Positions 1 to 7,249 of a stretch of DNA of 13,387 nt are shown here, in pieces. The translations under genes and the position numbers were made by a program. Position 1 is the stretch's first letter. Every line of letters starts with the position of its first letter. The notes beneath the pieces were generated by a model. That model was not told where the DNA came from. It ran no database searches and was given only the letters and a program-made list of their open reading frames with translations. This DNA comes from Candidatus Gastranaerophilales bacterium (GTDB taxonomy: Bacteria > Cyanobacteriota > Vampirovibrionia > Gastranaerophilales > Gastranaerophilaceae). The stretch is taken from the NCBI GenBank assembly GCA_947625445.1, contig CANQOM010000028.1:1-13387 (forward strand), in the 5' to 3' direction.

Positions 1-1
1 G

Positions 2-628
2 TTTTGGATGGTCGAGCCTGAAATTGCTTTTGCTGATATATATGATGATATGGATTTAGCGGAAGAATTTATTGAATATATTGTTGCTCAAGTTCTTGAA
101 CATAATAAAGATGATTTAATAACTTTAGAGCGAGATATTTCAAAACTTGAGAATATAAAGCGTCCGTTTCCCAGAATTACTTATGATGAAGCTATTGAAA
201 TACTTCACAAAAAGGGTAACGATACTCCTTGGGGTGAAGATTTTGGCGGTGATGAAGAAACTCTCATATCAGAGGAATTTGACAAACCTGTTATGATACA
301 TCATTATCCCATGGCCGTTAAGGCGTTTTATATGAAGCAAGACGGTAATAAAGCTGCTTGTGTAGATGTTATTGCTCCGGAAGGTTATGGTGAAATGATT
401 GGTGGAGGTCAAAGAGAGGATGACCTTGATAAATTAAGGGCTAAAATTAAAGAAAATGGGCTATCTGAAGAAATCTTTGACTGGTATTTAGATTTAAGAA
501 AATACGGCAGTGTTCCTCATGCAGGTTTTGGTTTGGGTATTGAACGAACTGTCGCTTGGATTTGTAATCTTAATCATGTCCGTGAAACTATTCCATTCCC
601 AAGATTAATGGATAGAATCAGACCATAA
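2..628 (+). CDS. asnS: Asparaginyl-tRNA synthetase, C-terminal part (5' truncated by window edge)
   Basis: This is the C-terminal portion of a class II aminoacyl-tRNA synthetase that charges tRNA-Asn with asparagine in the cytoplasm. The frame is already open at base 2 (F-W-M-V-E-P-E), so the ATG at base 8 is an internal methionine, not the start. F-W-M-V-E-P-E lies just after class II motif 2 in AsnRS. Numbering from that methionine, W-G-E-D-F-G-G-D-E-E (75-84) and H-H-Y-P (98-101) are typical of AsnRS and differ from AspRS. Class II motif 3 (G-F-G-L-G-I-E-R, 173-180, ending I-P-F-P-R at 195-199) supplies the ATP-binding arginine. About 208 residues are visible of a family length near 460, so a little over half is missing to the left. 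The gene ends in TAA and is followed by a weak AT-rich hairpin and then the ruvC promoter region. The family call is secure; only the 5' end is unseen. Confidence 0.95.
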   Translation, partial: FWMVEPEIAFADIYDDMDLAEEFIEYIVAQVLEHNKDDLITLERDISKLENIKRPFPRITYDEAIEILHKKGNDTPWGEDFGGDEETLISEEFDKPVMIHHYPMAVKAFYMKQDGNKAACVDVIAPEGYGEMIGGGQREDDLDKLRAKIKENGLSEEIFDWYLDLRKYGSVPHAGFGLGIERTVAWICNLNHVRETIPFPRLMDRIRP

Positions 629-642
629 ATTTTTAATTTATG
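624..642 (+). terminator. Weak AT-rich hairpin at the end of asnS
   Basis: A perfect 7-bp inverted repeat (CATAAAT, loop TTTTA, ATTTATG) overlaps the asnS stop codon. It is followed by A-rich sequence, not a clean T tract, so it is at best a weak intrinsic terminator. It could also be a chance palindrome in AT-rich DNA. Confidence 0.25.
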
Positions 643-660
643 TTAAATATAATAAAAAAA

Positions 661-688
661 TGGATTTAAAAAAAATCTTCATTATAAT
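661..688 (+). promoter_or_regulatory. Putative ruvC promoter, probably giving a leaderless mRNA
   Basis: A consensus -10 hexamer TATAAT lies at 683-688, only six bases before the ruvC ATG at 695. A sigma-70-type polymerase would start about seven bases downstream of the hexamer, essentially on the A of the ATG. No Shine-Dalgarno sequence is present. A poor -35 candidate (TGGATT, 661-666) has 16-bp spacing. The leaderless reading is inference; the same geometry recurs before the gene at 8386. Confidence 0.45.
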
Positions 689-694
689 AGAAGA

Positions 695-1186
695 ATGAGA
701 ATTATAGGAATAGATCCGGGACTTGCTATTGTCGGATACTCGGTTATAGATAAAGAAAATGAAGAAAATTTTTTATTTGCATCAGGTTCTATACAAACTG
801 ACAAAGATAAAACTGATGCTCAACGTCTGTTTGAAATTGAAAGTGATATGCAAACTATTATTGATAAATACAAACCTAATGTTGCATGCATTGAAAAACT
901 TTTTTACTTTAAGAATCAAAAAACAATTATCCCTGTTGCCGAAGCAAGGGGGGTAATATTATCAGTATTAGAGAAAAATTCTATACCGATTTTTGAATTT
1001 ACCCCGATAGAAGTTAAACAAATGATAACCGGATATGGACGAGCTACAAAAGAAGAAGTTGCAAAGATTGTTCAAATGTCTGTTAAATGTAAAAAATTGC
1101 CAAAACTGGATGATACAGTTGATTCTATTGCTATTGCTCTGTGTTTTTCTCGGGGATATGTTAATTTGGAGAAAATAGATGCTTAA
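695..1186 (+). CDS. ruvC: Holliday junction resolvase RuvC
   Basis: RuvC is the dimeric endonuclease that cuts Holliday junctions symmetrically, working with the RuvAB branch-migration motor in recombinational repair. The 163-residue product has the usual family length. The RNase H-fold acidic residues are all visible: D7 in I-G-I-D-P-G, E67 in C-I-E-K-L-F, and D140 and D143 in L-D-D-T-V-D-S-I-A. These match the D/E/D/D metal-binding set of the family. The ATG at 695 gives the canonical M-R-I-I-G-I-D-P-G N-terminus, so the start is well supported despite the absence of a ribosome binding site. The -10 hexamer six bases upstream suggests a leaderless transcript. The 3' end overlaps the next gene by 8 nt, which implies co-translation with the membrane protein that follows. 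ruvA and ruvB are not in this window. Confidence 0.95.
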   Translation: MRIIGIDPGLAIVGYSVIDKENEENFLFASGSIQTDKDKTDAQRLFEIESDMQTIIDKYKPNVACIEKLFYFKNQKTIIPVAEARGVILSVLEKNSIPIFEFTPIEVKQMITGYGRATKEEVAKIVQMSVKCKKLPKLDDTVDSIAIALCFSRGYVNLEKIDA

Positions 1187-1613
1187 TAAAACATTTTTAA
1201 AAATTATTTCTGTTTGTTCTTTTATAGTTGGGGCTATTTTAGGTATTTTTGCTCTAATACCGTTGTTTACTCAGACTATTTTTTTAATTCAAATGTTAAT
1301 TTGTGCTCCTTTTATCATTATTTATCTTAGAAAATTAGATATTATTAAAACACTTGAAATGGATAAATGTTTAATTATGGGAGCTATTATTGGTTGTATT
1401 TCATTTTTGGGCTTATCTGTAATTTTCTTTCCTTTTGCTTCGCTTGTTAATATCATTTTTAAAGCTCAATCCTTTTTATGGGTTAAAGTTTTAATGGTAA
1501 ATTTTGGTTTTGTTCTTCCAATGATTTTATTTATTTCATTATTAAGTGCACTTTTAAATATGTTTTCTGCATTCTTGACCATGTCTGTTTTACAATATAT
1601 AAGTAAAAAATAA
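1179..1613 (+). CDS. Unknown small integral membrane protein, about four transmembrane helices
   Basis: I do not recognise this 144-residue protein. It is very hydrophobic, with likely membrane segments near residues 8-30, 33-50, 64-90 and 103-135. Short basic loops (for example R-K-L-D around 51-54) and a K-K C-terminus are visible, but no catalytic motif or cleavable signal peptide. The ATG at 1179 lies inside the end of ruvC (8-nt overlap). It is preceded by GGAGA at 1168-1172 with a 6-nt gap, a good Shine-Dalgarno sequence embedded in ruvC, so translation is probably coupled. The mtnA start follows 12 nt after its stop, so ruvC, this gene and mtnA form one transcription unit. The position does not reveal its job, since its neighbours act in DNA repair and methionine salvage. 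The arrangement with a real ribosome binding site supports a genuine gene, and the opposite-strand frame over 1466-1843 is a shadow. Confidence 0.8.
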   Translation: MLNKTFLKIISVCSFIVGAILGIFALIPLFTQTIFLIQMLICAPFIIIYLRKLDIIKTLEMDKCLIMGAIIGCISFLGLSVIFFPFASLVNIIFKAQSFLWVKVLMVNFGFVLPMILFISLLSALLNMFSAFLTMSVLQYISKK

Positions 1614-1625
1614 TTTGAGGAATTT

Positions 1626-2684
1626 ATGACATTTGAATCAAAGATAAAAACTATAGAGTGGATAAATAATAAATCAAGAATGATAGACCAAACAGTTTTA
1701 CCATATAAATTTAAAACAGTAGATATAGAAACATTAGAAGACATGTATTTTGCTATTAAAAATATGATAGTAAGAGGAGCGCCGGCAATAGGTATTGCAG
1801 GTGCACATGGAATAGCACTTGGGGCAATTAATTTATCACACATTGATAATAAAGATGATTTTTTACACCAACTTCAGCAAAAAGCTGATTATTTGAAATC
1901 ATCAAGACCAACTGCTATTAATCTGGCATGGGCTATAAATAAACAAATAGAACTAGCTAAAAATACTATAGGTTCTGTTAATGATATAGTTGAAGTTTTG
2001 AAAATTAATGCCAAAAAACTTGAAAATGAAGATATTGAAATTAATAAAAAAATAGGTGAAAATGGTGCAAGATTGGTTCCTAATGGAGCCGGAATTTTAA
2101 CACATTGTAATGCGGGAGCTTTAGCTACTGTCGGTTATGGTACTGCTTTAGGTGTTATTAGAAGTGCATATGCAAATGATTCATCAATAAAGGTTTATGC
2201 TGATGAAACACGTCCCCGTCAGCAAGGTGCAAGGCTTACTGCTTGGGAACTTACTCAAGACGGTATTCCTACAACACTAATTACTGATGGTATGTGTTCT
2301 TATTTTATGTCTAAAGGTATGATAAATTTTGTTGTAGTTGGAGCTGACAGAATTGCTTCAAACGGTGATACTGCAAATAAAATCGGAACTTTTACTCTTG
2401 CTATTGCAGCTAAATATCATAATATTCCATTCTATGTTGCTGCACCTTTGTCAACTATTGATATTTCAATAGATTCGGGTTCTCAAATTCCAATTGAAGA
2501 ACGTTCTAAAGATGAAGTAATGATTGTTAATTCAAAATTAATATGTCCTGAAGGTGTAAATGTAGTTAATCCTGCGTTTGATGTAACTCCCAATGAACTT
2601 ATTTCAGGTATTATTACTGAAGTTGGAGTATTAAAACCGGATTTTAAAATATCAATAAGAGAAGTATTTAAAATTCACCGATAA
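1626..2684 (+). CDS. mtnA: S-methyl-5-thioribose-1-phosphate isomerase
   Basis: MtnA converts 5-methylthioribose-1-phosphate to 5-methylthioribulose-1-phosphate in the methionine salvage pathway. It belongs to the eIF-2B alpha/beta/delta-like superfamily. The 352-residue length is typical. Recognisable blocks are R-G-A-P-A-I-G near residue 50, T-H-C-N-A-G-A-L-A-T with the predicted catalytic cysteine at C161, D-E-T-R-P-R-Q-Q-G-A-R-L near 193-204, and V-G-A-D-R-I-A-S-N-G-D with the predicted catalytic aspartate D241. The C-x-D pair is what separates MtnA from the related eIF2B regulatory subunits. GAGGA at 1617-1621 sits 4 nt before the ATG. No other salvage gene (mtnK, mtnB, mtnC, mtnD, mtnN) is visible here, so the pathway is either scattered or a shunt. 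Its last 17 nt overlap the end of rimO on the opposite strand. Confidence 0.94.
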   Translation: MTFESKIKTIEWINNKSRMIDQTVLPYKFKTVDIETLEDMYFAIKNMIVRGAPAIGIAGAHGIALGAINLSHIDNKDDFLHQLQQKADYLKSSRPTAINLAWAINKQIELAKNTIGSVNDIVEVLKINAKKLENEDIEINKKIGENGARLVPNGAGILTHCNAGALATVGYGTALGVIRSAYANDSSIKVYADETRPRQQGARLTAWELTQDGIPTTLITDGMCSYFMSKGMINFVVVGADRIASNGDTANKIGTFTLAIAAKYHNIPFYVAAPLSTIDISIDSGSQIPIEERSKDEVMIVNSKLICPEGVNVVNPAFDVTPNELISGIITEVGVLKPDFKISIREVFKIHR

Positions 2685-3972
2685 GGTCATATTCAATGGC
2701 ATCTGTTATTGTAACTTTTATTATATCACCGGGTATAATGTCAGAATTGGTTTTAATGTAAATTAATCCGTCAACTTCAGGTGCGTCTTTATACGTTCTT
2801 CCGACAATAATCCCATCTTGGTTTATTGCCTCTGTAATGCATTCAATCTTTTTACCTATTAATTTTTTATTATTTTCTTTTGAAATATTTTGTTGTAATT
2901 TCATCAAAATATTTTTTCTTCTTCGTTTTTCTTTTGCATTAATTTGAGGTTTAAGTTTATATGCTTTAGTGTTTTGTTCTTTTGAAAATTCAAAAACACC
3001 TACTCTGTCAAGTTTCATCTCTTTGACAAAATCACAAAGTTCTTTAAAATCTTCTTCTGTTTCAGTTGGATATCCAACAATAAATGTTGTTCTGATTCCT
3101 GCTTTTGGAATAAATTTCCTAATTCTTTTTATAAGTTGTTTATAGTCCATAATTGGCCTGTTCATTTGTTCTAAAACATTTTTGCTGACATGTTGAAGAG
3201 GAACATCTATATATTTCACAACTTTATCTAATCGATTAATTGTTTCCAAAAGTTCATCAGAAAGTAACGACGGATAAGTATACATAATTCTTATCCAATT
3301 TAATTCTTCAATATTATTCAGTTCTTCTAAAAGTTTACTTAAAGAAGGTTTAGAGTAAATGTCTTTACCGTAACTTGAAGTATCTTGAGCAATTAATACA
3401 ATTTCAGATACACCTTTTAGAGCAAGTTCTTTTGCTTCATTAACAATATTTTCTATTTTTCTTGATTTATATGGTCCTCTTAGTTTTGGGATAATGCAAT
3501 AACCGCAGTTAAAATCACAACCTTCCGCTATTTTTATATAAGAACTTGCCCCCATTGTTATTTGTTGACGTTTTATATTTTCAGGATAATTATATAAAGG
3601 TGTTTCATTTACTACATATTCATCTTTTGAACCATTTTCAATATTTTTTATAACATCAACAATTTTATTCATGTCAGAAGTACCTATAAACGCTATGGCT
3701 TCAGGAATTAATTTTTGAAGTTCTTTTTTATGCTTTTGAGGAAGACATCCTGTTATGATAACTTTTTTACCTGCTTGTATCATATCAAATATTGATGATA
3801 CGGATTCTTTTTCAGCATCATGAATAAAAGAACAAGTATTTATTATAACTATATCTGCTTTAGCCTCATCAAGAGTAATTTTATAACCGTTTTGAATAAG
3901 GTTGCCAAGCATTAATTCTGAATCTACAAGATTTTTAGCACATCCATGATTTATTAAAGCAATTTGTTTCAT
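2668..3972 (-). CDS. rimO: Ribosomal protein uS12 (S12) methylthiotransferase RimO
   Basis: RimO is a radical-SAM methylthiotransferase that adds a methylthio group to the conserved aspartate of ribosomal protein S12 using two 4Fe-4S clusters. The 434-residue product shows the full order: an N-terminal UPF0004 domain with cluster ligands C11, C47 and C76; the radical-SAM motif C-D-F-N-C-G-Y-C with C152, C156 and C159; then a C-terminal TRAM-like domain. The N-terminal signature G-C-A-K-N-L-V-D-S-E, the block I-P-K-L-R-G-P-Y after the radical-SAM cysteines, and D-A-P-E-V-D-G near the C-terminus identify RimO and not the tRNA enzyme MiaB (usually G-C-Q-M-N). It lies 12 nt downstream of mutS on the same strand and is probably co-transcribed with it. 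The only purine-rich ribosome-binding candidate, CAGGAG, is inside the mutS end about 15 nt away, which is far. Its 3' end runs 17 nt into mtnA. Confidence 0.94.
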   Translation of the reverse strand: MKQIALINHGCAKNLVDSELMLGNLIQNGYKITLDEAKADIVIINTCSFIHDAEKESVSSIFDMIQAGKKVIITGCLPQKHKKELQKLIPEAIAFIGTSDMNKIVDVIKNIENGSKDEYVVNETPLYNYPENIKRQQITMGASSYIKIAEGCDFNCGYCIIPKLRGPYKSRKIENIVNEAKELALKGVSEIVLIAQDTSSYGKDIYSKPSLSKLLEELNNIEELNWIRIMYTYPSLLSDELLETINRLDKVVKYIDVPLQHVSKNVLEQMNRPIMDYKQLIKRIRKFIPKAGIRTTFIVGYPTETEEDFKELCDFVKEMKLDRVGVFEFSKEQNTKAYKLKPQINAKEKRRRKNILMKLQQNISKENNKKLIGKKIECITEAINQDGIIVGRTYKDAPEVDGLIYIKTNSDIIPGDIIKVTITDAIEYDLIGEF

Positions 3973-3984
3973 AATACTTATATT

Positions 3985-6558
3985 TTACTCCTGAAATAAT
4001 GTAAGTTGAGGTACTTCAGGTAAATTATTTTTTTGTTTTCTGCCGGATAAATCTTTTGAATAATCTTTCTGCATTTTTGTCATTAAGCTTTGAGCTTTAG
4101 TTACAACAGACTCAGGGAGCCCTGCCATTTTAGCAACATGTATTCCGTAACTTTTGCTTGCGGAACCTTCTATTACCTTTCTTAAAAATTGAATTTCACC
4201 GTCTTGTTCTGAAAGTGTTATTCTATAATTTTTTATACTGTCTATTGATTTAGGCATAACATTTAATTCATGATAGTGTGTTGCAAAAATAGTTCTTGCT
4301 TTTATTTTAGTGGCAATATATTCAGCTACAGACCAAGCAATAGCAACGCCATCATATGTTGAAGTTCCTCTTCCTATTTCATCAAGTAAAATTAAACTTT
4401 TTTCAGTAGCAGTATTTAAAATATATGCAGTTTCAGACATCTCAACCATAAAAGTAGATTGTCCCAAAGATAAGTCATCAGATGCCCCTACTCTTGTAAA
4501 TATTTTGTCTACAATACCGATTCTTGCATATGAAGCAGGAACAAATGAACCTATTTGTGCCATTAATACTATTAAAGCGTTTTGTCTCATATATGTTGAC
4601 TTGCCTGCCATATTCGGACCGGTAAGTATCATAAATTGTGTATCTTCATAGTGTTTTTTGTCTGCTATGAGTTTTAAGTCATTTGGAACATATTCTCCCA
4701 TCGGTAAAATTTTTTCGACTACAGGGTGTCGTCCGTCTTTTATATATAACTCGTTTGAATTATCTATTTCAGGACGTATATAATTTGATTCTATTGCAGT
4801 ATTTGCAAATGATAATAATACGTCAGCTCTTGATAAAAATTTGGATATTGATTTTATATCATCTACGTATGCTTTCGAGTATTCAACTAAATCATTATAT
4901 ATTTTTTGTTCAAGTTCCGTTGATTTAAATTGAGCTGAAAATACGTCATTTTCGTGTTTTTTTAAGTCTTCGGTTATATACCTTTCGACATTTGTTAATG
5001 TTTGTCTTCTGACATATTCTGTTGGAATAGGTATTGTATTAGATTTGGAAATTTCTATTGAAAACCCGAAATTCTTATTATAATTAACTTTAAGATTTTT
5101 TATACCTGTTTTTTCTCTTTGATTAAGTTCAAATTCTTTAATCCATTCTTCCCCGCCGCAGAGTAGTCCTCTGTAATAATCAAGGTCGCTATTAACTTCA
5201 TCCTTAATAGTTTTTCCGGTTTTTAAATTATTTGTTGCTTCTTCATCTATTGTTCTTGCTATTATTGATGCAAAATTATTAAGTACATTTATATCATAAT
5301 TAAACTCTTTTAAATATTTAGAATTAAATGTATTAAATATGGATTTTAGATTAGGAAGTAATGAAAGAGAATCTTTTATTGCAAGTAAATCTCTGGGGGT
5401 AACAGTTCCGTTTGTTAATTTAACCGCAAGTCTTTCAGTATCGGAAAATCTTTCTAAAATATTTTCAAGATTTAATCTTCCTTGTGAATTTGTAATAAGT
5501 TCTTCAACACTGTCTTGTCTGTTTTTAATTTCTTCAATATTTTTTATGGGTTGTGTAATCCAAGATTTTAAAAGTCTTGCACCCATTGGTGTTTTTGCTT
5601 TATCTAAAGCCCAGAATAAACTTCCGTATTTGGATTTATCTCTGTTCGTTTCTGTCAATTCTAAATTTCTTCTGGTATTTGTGTCTATAGAAACGTATTC
5701 AGAAACAGAATATGCTTTTATAACATCAAATTTAGGGAATATTCCTTTTTGAGTTTCATTAATATAATCAATTATTGCACCTGCCGCCAAAAAAGCCGGT
5801 TTAAATTCTTCAAATCCGAACGATTCTAATGTATTAACTTTAAATACGGTTTTTAATGCTTTTATGGTATTTTCTTCCGAGAATGAAGATAAAGACATCT
5901 TAGTACAAGGATATAATGATGTTATTTCTTGAGGCAAGTCTATTTTTTCTTCGGGAACTATTTGAAATGGCATTATTTTTTGCTTTTTTACGGGGGTTAA
6001 TATTTCAGAAGGTTTAATTCTGGAAAGTTCTGATAATATATCATTTAAAGAACCTTTAGTGACCTTAAATTCTCCTGTGGAAATATCTGTATATGCCAGC
6101 CCATACACATTATTTACATTTATAACTGCAGCTAAATAATTATTTAAAGTAGGTTCTAATAAATTAACTTCCGTAATAGTTCCTGCGGTTATTGTTTTAA
6201 CAATATCTCTTTTGACTAAACCTTTAGCTTCTTTTGGATTTTCTAATTGTTCACAAATAGCTACTTTATAATTATTTTGAAGTAATTTAGGAATAAAAGT
6301 ATTTAAAGATTTAACAGGGATTCCTGCCATAGGTACTTTACCAAGGTCCCCTCCGTCTTTTTGAGTTAAAGTTAACCCCAACACTTTATTAAACAGTATG
6401 GCATCTTCAAAGAATCCTTCGTAGAAATCTCCCATTCTGTATAATAAAACTACTCCGTGGTATTTCCTTTTAATTTCCAGAAATTGCTTGAACATAGGTG
6501 TCGCAAGTTCATAATCAACTTCCAGACTGTTATTGTTCTTGATTTCTTTATTTATCAT
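3985..6558 (-). CDS. mutS: DNA mismatch repair ATPase MutS
   Basis: MutS recognises base mismatches and small loops and starts mismatch repair. The 857-residue length fits MutS1, not the shorter MutS2. Domain I carries the mismatch-probing F-x-E motif (F46-Y47-E48 in M-G-D-F-Y-E). The connector, lever and clamp domains occupy about 130-560. The ATPase has Walker A G-P-N-M-A-G-K-S-T at 647-655, Walker B L-L-D-E around D726-E727 followed by I-G-R-G-T-S, and the A-T-H-Y-H-E-L histidine switch near 759-765. The extreme C-terminus holds Q-L-T-L-F (851-855), which fits the beta-clamp-binding consensus Q-L-x-L-F. The start matches the usual spacing to domain I (about 22 residues before M-F-K-Q-F). 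No clear Shine-Dalgarno sequence precedes it. A decent promoter lies just upstream, and rimO follows as the second gene. mutL is not in the window. Confidence 0.97.
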   Translation of the reverse strand: MINKEIKNNNSLEVDYELATPMFKQFLEIKRKYHGVVLLYRMGDFYEGFFEDAILFNKVLGLTLTQKDGGDLGKVPMAGIPVKSLNTFIPKLLQNNYKVAICEQLENPKEAKGLVKRDIVKTITAGTITEVNLLEPTLNNYLAAVINVNNVYGLAYTDISTGEFKVTKGSLNDILSELSRIKPSEILTPVKKQKIMPFQIVPEEKIDLPQEITSLYPCTKMSLSSFSEENTIKALKTVFKVNTLESFGFEEFKPAFLAAGAIIDYINETQKGIFPKFDVIKAYSVSEYVSIDTNTRRNLELTETNRDKSKYGSLFWALDKAKTPMGARLLKSWITQPIKNIEEIKNRQDSVEELITNSQGRLNLENILERFSDTERLAVKLTNGTVTPRDLLAIKDSLSLLPNLKSIFNTFNSKYLKEFNYDINVLNNFASIIARTIDEEATNNLKTGKTIKDEVNSDLDYYRGLLCGGEEWIKEFELNQREKTGIKNLKVNYNKNFGFSIEISKSNTIPIPTEYVRRQTLTNVERYITEDLKKHENDVFSAQFKSTELEQKIYNDLVEYSKAYVDDIKSISKFLSRADVLLSFANTAIESNYIRPEIDNSNELYIKDGRHPVVEKILPMGEYVPNDLKLIADKKHYEDTQFMILTGPNMAGKSTYMRQNALIVLMAQIGSFVPASYARIGIVDKIFTRVGASDDLSLGQSTFMVEMSETAYILNTATEKSLILLDEIGRGTSTYDGVAIAWSVAEYIATKIKARTIFATHYHELNVMPKSIDSIKNYRITLSEQDGEIQFLRKVIEGSASKSYGIHVAKMAGLPESVVTKAQSLMTKMQKDYSKDLSGRKQKNNLPEVPQLTLFQE

Positions 6559-6586
6559 GTCTATAATTAATTCTGATTATATTAAT

Positions 6587-6615
6587 AATATATTATAAAA
6601 TAAGCTTAATTTCAA
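6587..6615 (-). promoter_or_regulatory. Putative mutS-rimO promoter in the divergent intergenic region
   Basis: Read on the minus strand, TTGAAA (6615-6610) and TATATT (6592-6587) are separated by exactly 17 bases. Each matches the sigma-70 consensus at five of six positions. Transcription would begin near 6580 and give a leader of about 20 nt without an obvious ribosome binding site. A second TATAAT (6581-6576) lies closer to the gene. The 88-nt spacer must also hold the promoter for the rightward gene at 6647; candidates there are only AT-rich -10-like strings near 6591-6599 without a good -35. Composition alone could produce some of these matches. Confidence 0.4.
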
Positions 6616-6646
6616 TTAAACTAAAAATTAATATAAAGGAGTTTTA

Positions 6647-7249
6647 ATGAAAGGTTGTTTAAGTTTAATAATTAAAATTATTATCGCAGTTCTGGTCTTT
6701 TTTGGACTTAAATACATTGGGGCAATTGATTTTATTAAAGAGAAAATAGATAATTATCAAAACCCTTCTCAAGAAAAAATTCTTGAAAAAACAAAAGATA
6801 TTGCGGATTTGTCTCAAATAGGCGAAGAATATGTTGTTGAAAAAAACTTAAATATTCTTAAAAATAGAATGATAATTGCTGAGCATAATGCTTCAGGTCA
6901 AAAAATGATTATTATTGAACCAAGAGATGAAGATATTATTACAAAAGGTGATATAACTAGTAATAACTTTGAAGCTAAATTAAAACAAATTTTAAATAAA
7001 AAACAATATAAAATTATTCGATTTGAGAATCTTATAGTATCAAAATCTTCAAAAATGCATGGTTTTAATCAGGAAATACCTTATGTAAAAGTAACCGGAG
7101 AAATTACAAACCTTCCTTTTAAATCTGTAGAAGGTATTGTAGGATGCGCATATTCAGATAACGGAAAAAGTTTGATTTTAATTTCGTTGAATGAAAAGGG
7201 TAAATATTCTCAAATTATTACCGATGCTTTTTTTAATAAGGTTAAATAA
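6647..7249 (+). CDS. Unknown membrane-anchored protein, 200 aa, translationally coupled to ribD
   Basis: I do not recognise this protein. Residues 6-27 form one strongly hydrophobic helix after a short M-K-G-C start, so it is probably a signal anchor with the rest outside the cytoplasm. The cysteine at position 4 lies before the helix and does not make a lipobox. Residues 30-75 are charged and probably helical. The remainder (75-198) looks like a small mixed alpha/beta domain with alternating hydrophobic strands (for example M-I-I-I-E-P near 87-92 and S-L-I-L-I-S near 175-180). No catalytic motif is visible. The start is supported by a strong AAAGGAG at 6635-6641, five bases before the ATG. 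Its TAA overlaps the ribD ATG by one base (TAATG), so the two genes are translationally coupled. Coupling does not show a role in riboflavin synthesis. It is divergent from mutS. Confidence 0.82.
   Translation: MKGCLSLIIKIIIAVLVFFGLKYIGAIDFIKEKIDNYQNPSQEKILEKTKDIADLSQIGEEYVVEKNLNILKNRMIIAEHNASGQKMIIIEPRDEDIITKGDITSNNFEAKLKQILNKKQYKIIRFENLIVSKSSKMHGFNQEIPYVKVTGEITNLPFKSVEGIVGCAYSDNGKSLILISLNEKGKYSQIITDAFFNKVK

Noticed and set aside
8..10. ATG at base 8 as the start of a short complete gene
   Set aside because: The frame is open upstream to the window edge and encodes the conserved F-W-M-V-E-P-E block of AsnRS, so the methionine is internal.
1466..1843. Minus-strand frame of about 125 codons opposite the unknown membrane protein and mtnA
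   Set aside because: It lies across two well-supported plus-strand genes, one with confirmed catalytic motifs, and has no ribosome binding site or family resemblance.
5339..5752. Plus-strand frames inside mutS (also 4310-4651 and 4683-4928)
   Set aside because: These are antisense shadows of the mutS coding sequence, without ribosome binding sites or recognisable domains.
6559..6646. FMN riboswitch upstream of the ribD unit
   Set aside because: The 88-nt spacer is nearly pure A+T and has none of the conserved FMN-aptamer blocks such as AGGGTGAA or GAYNCCG-like elements.
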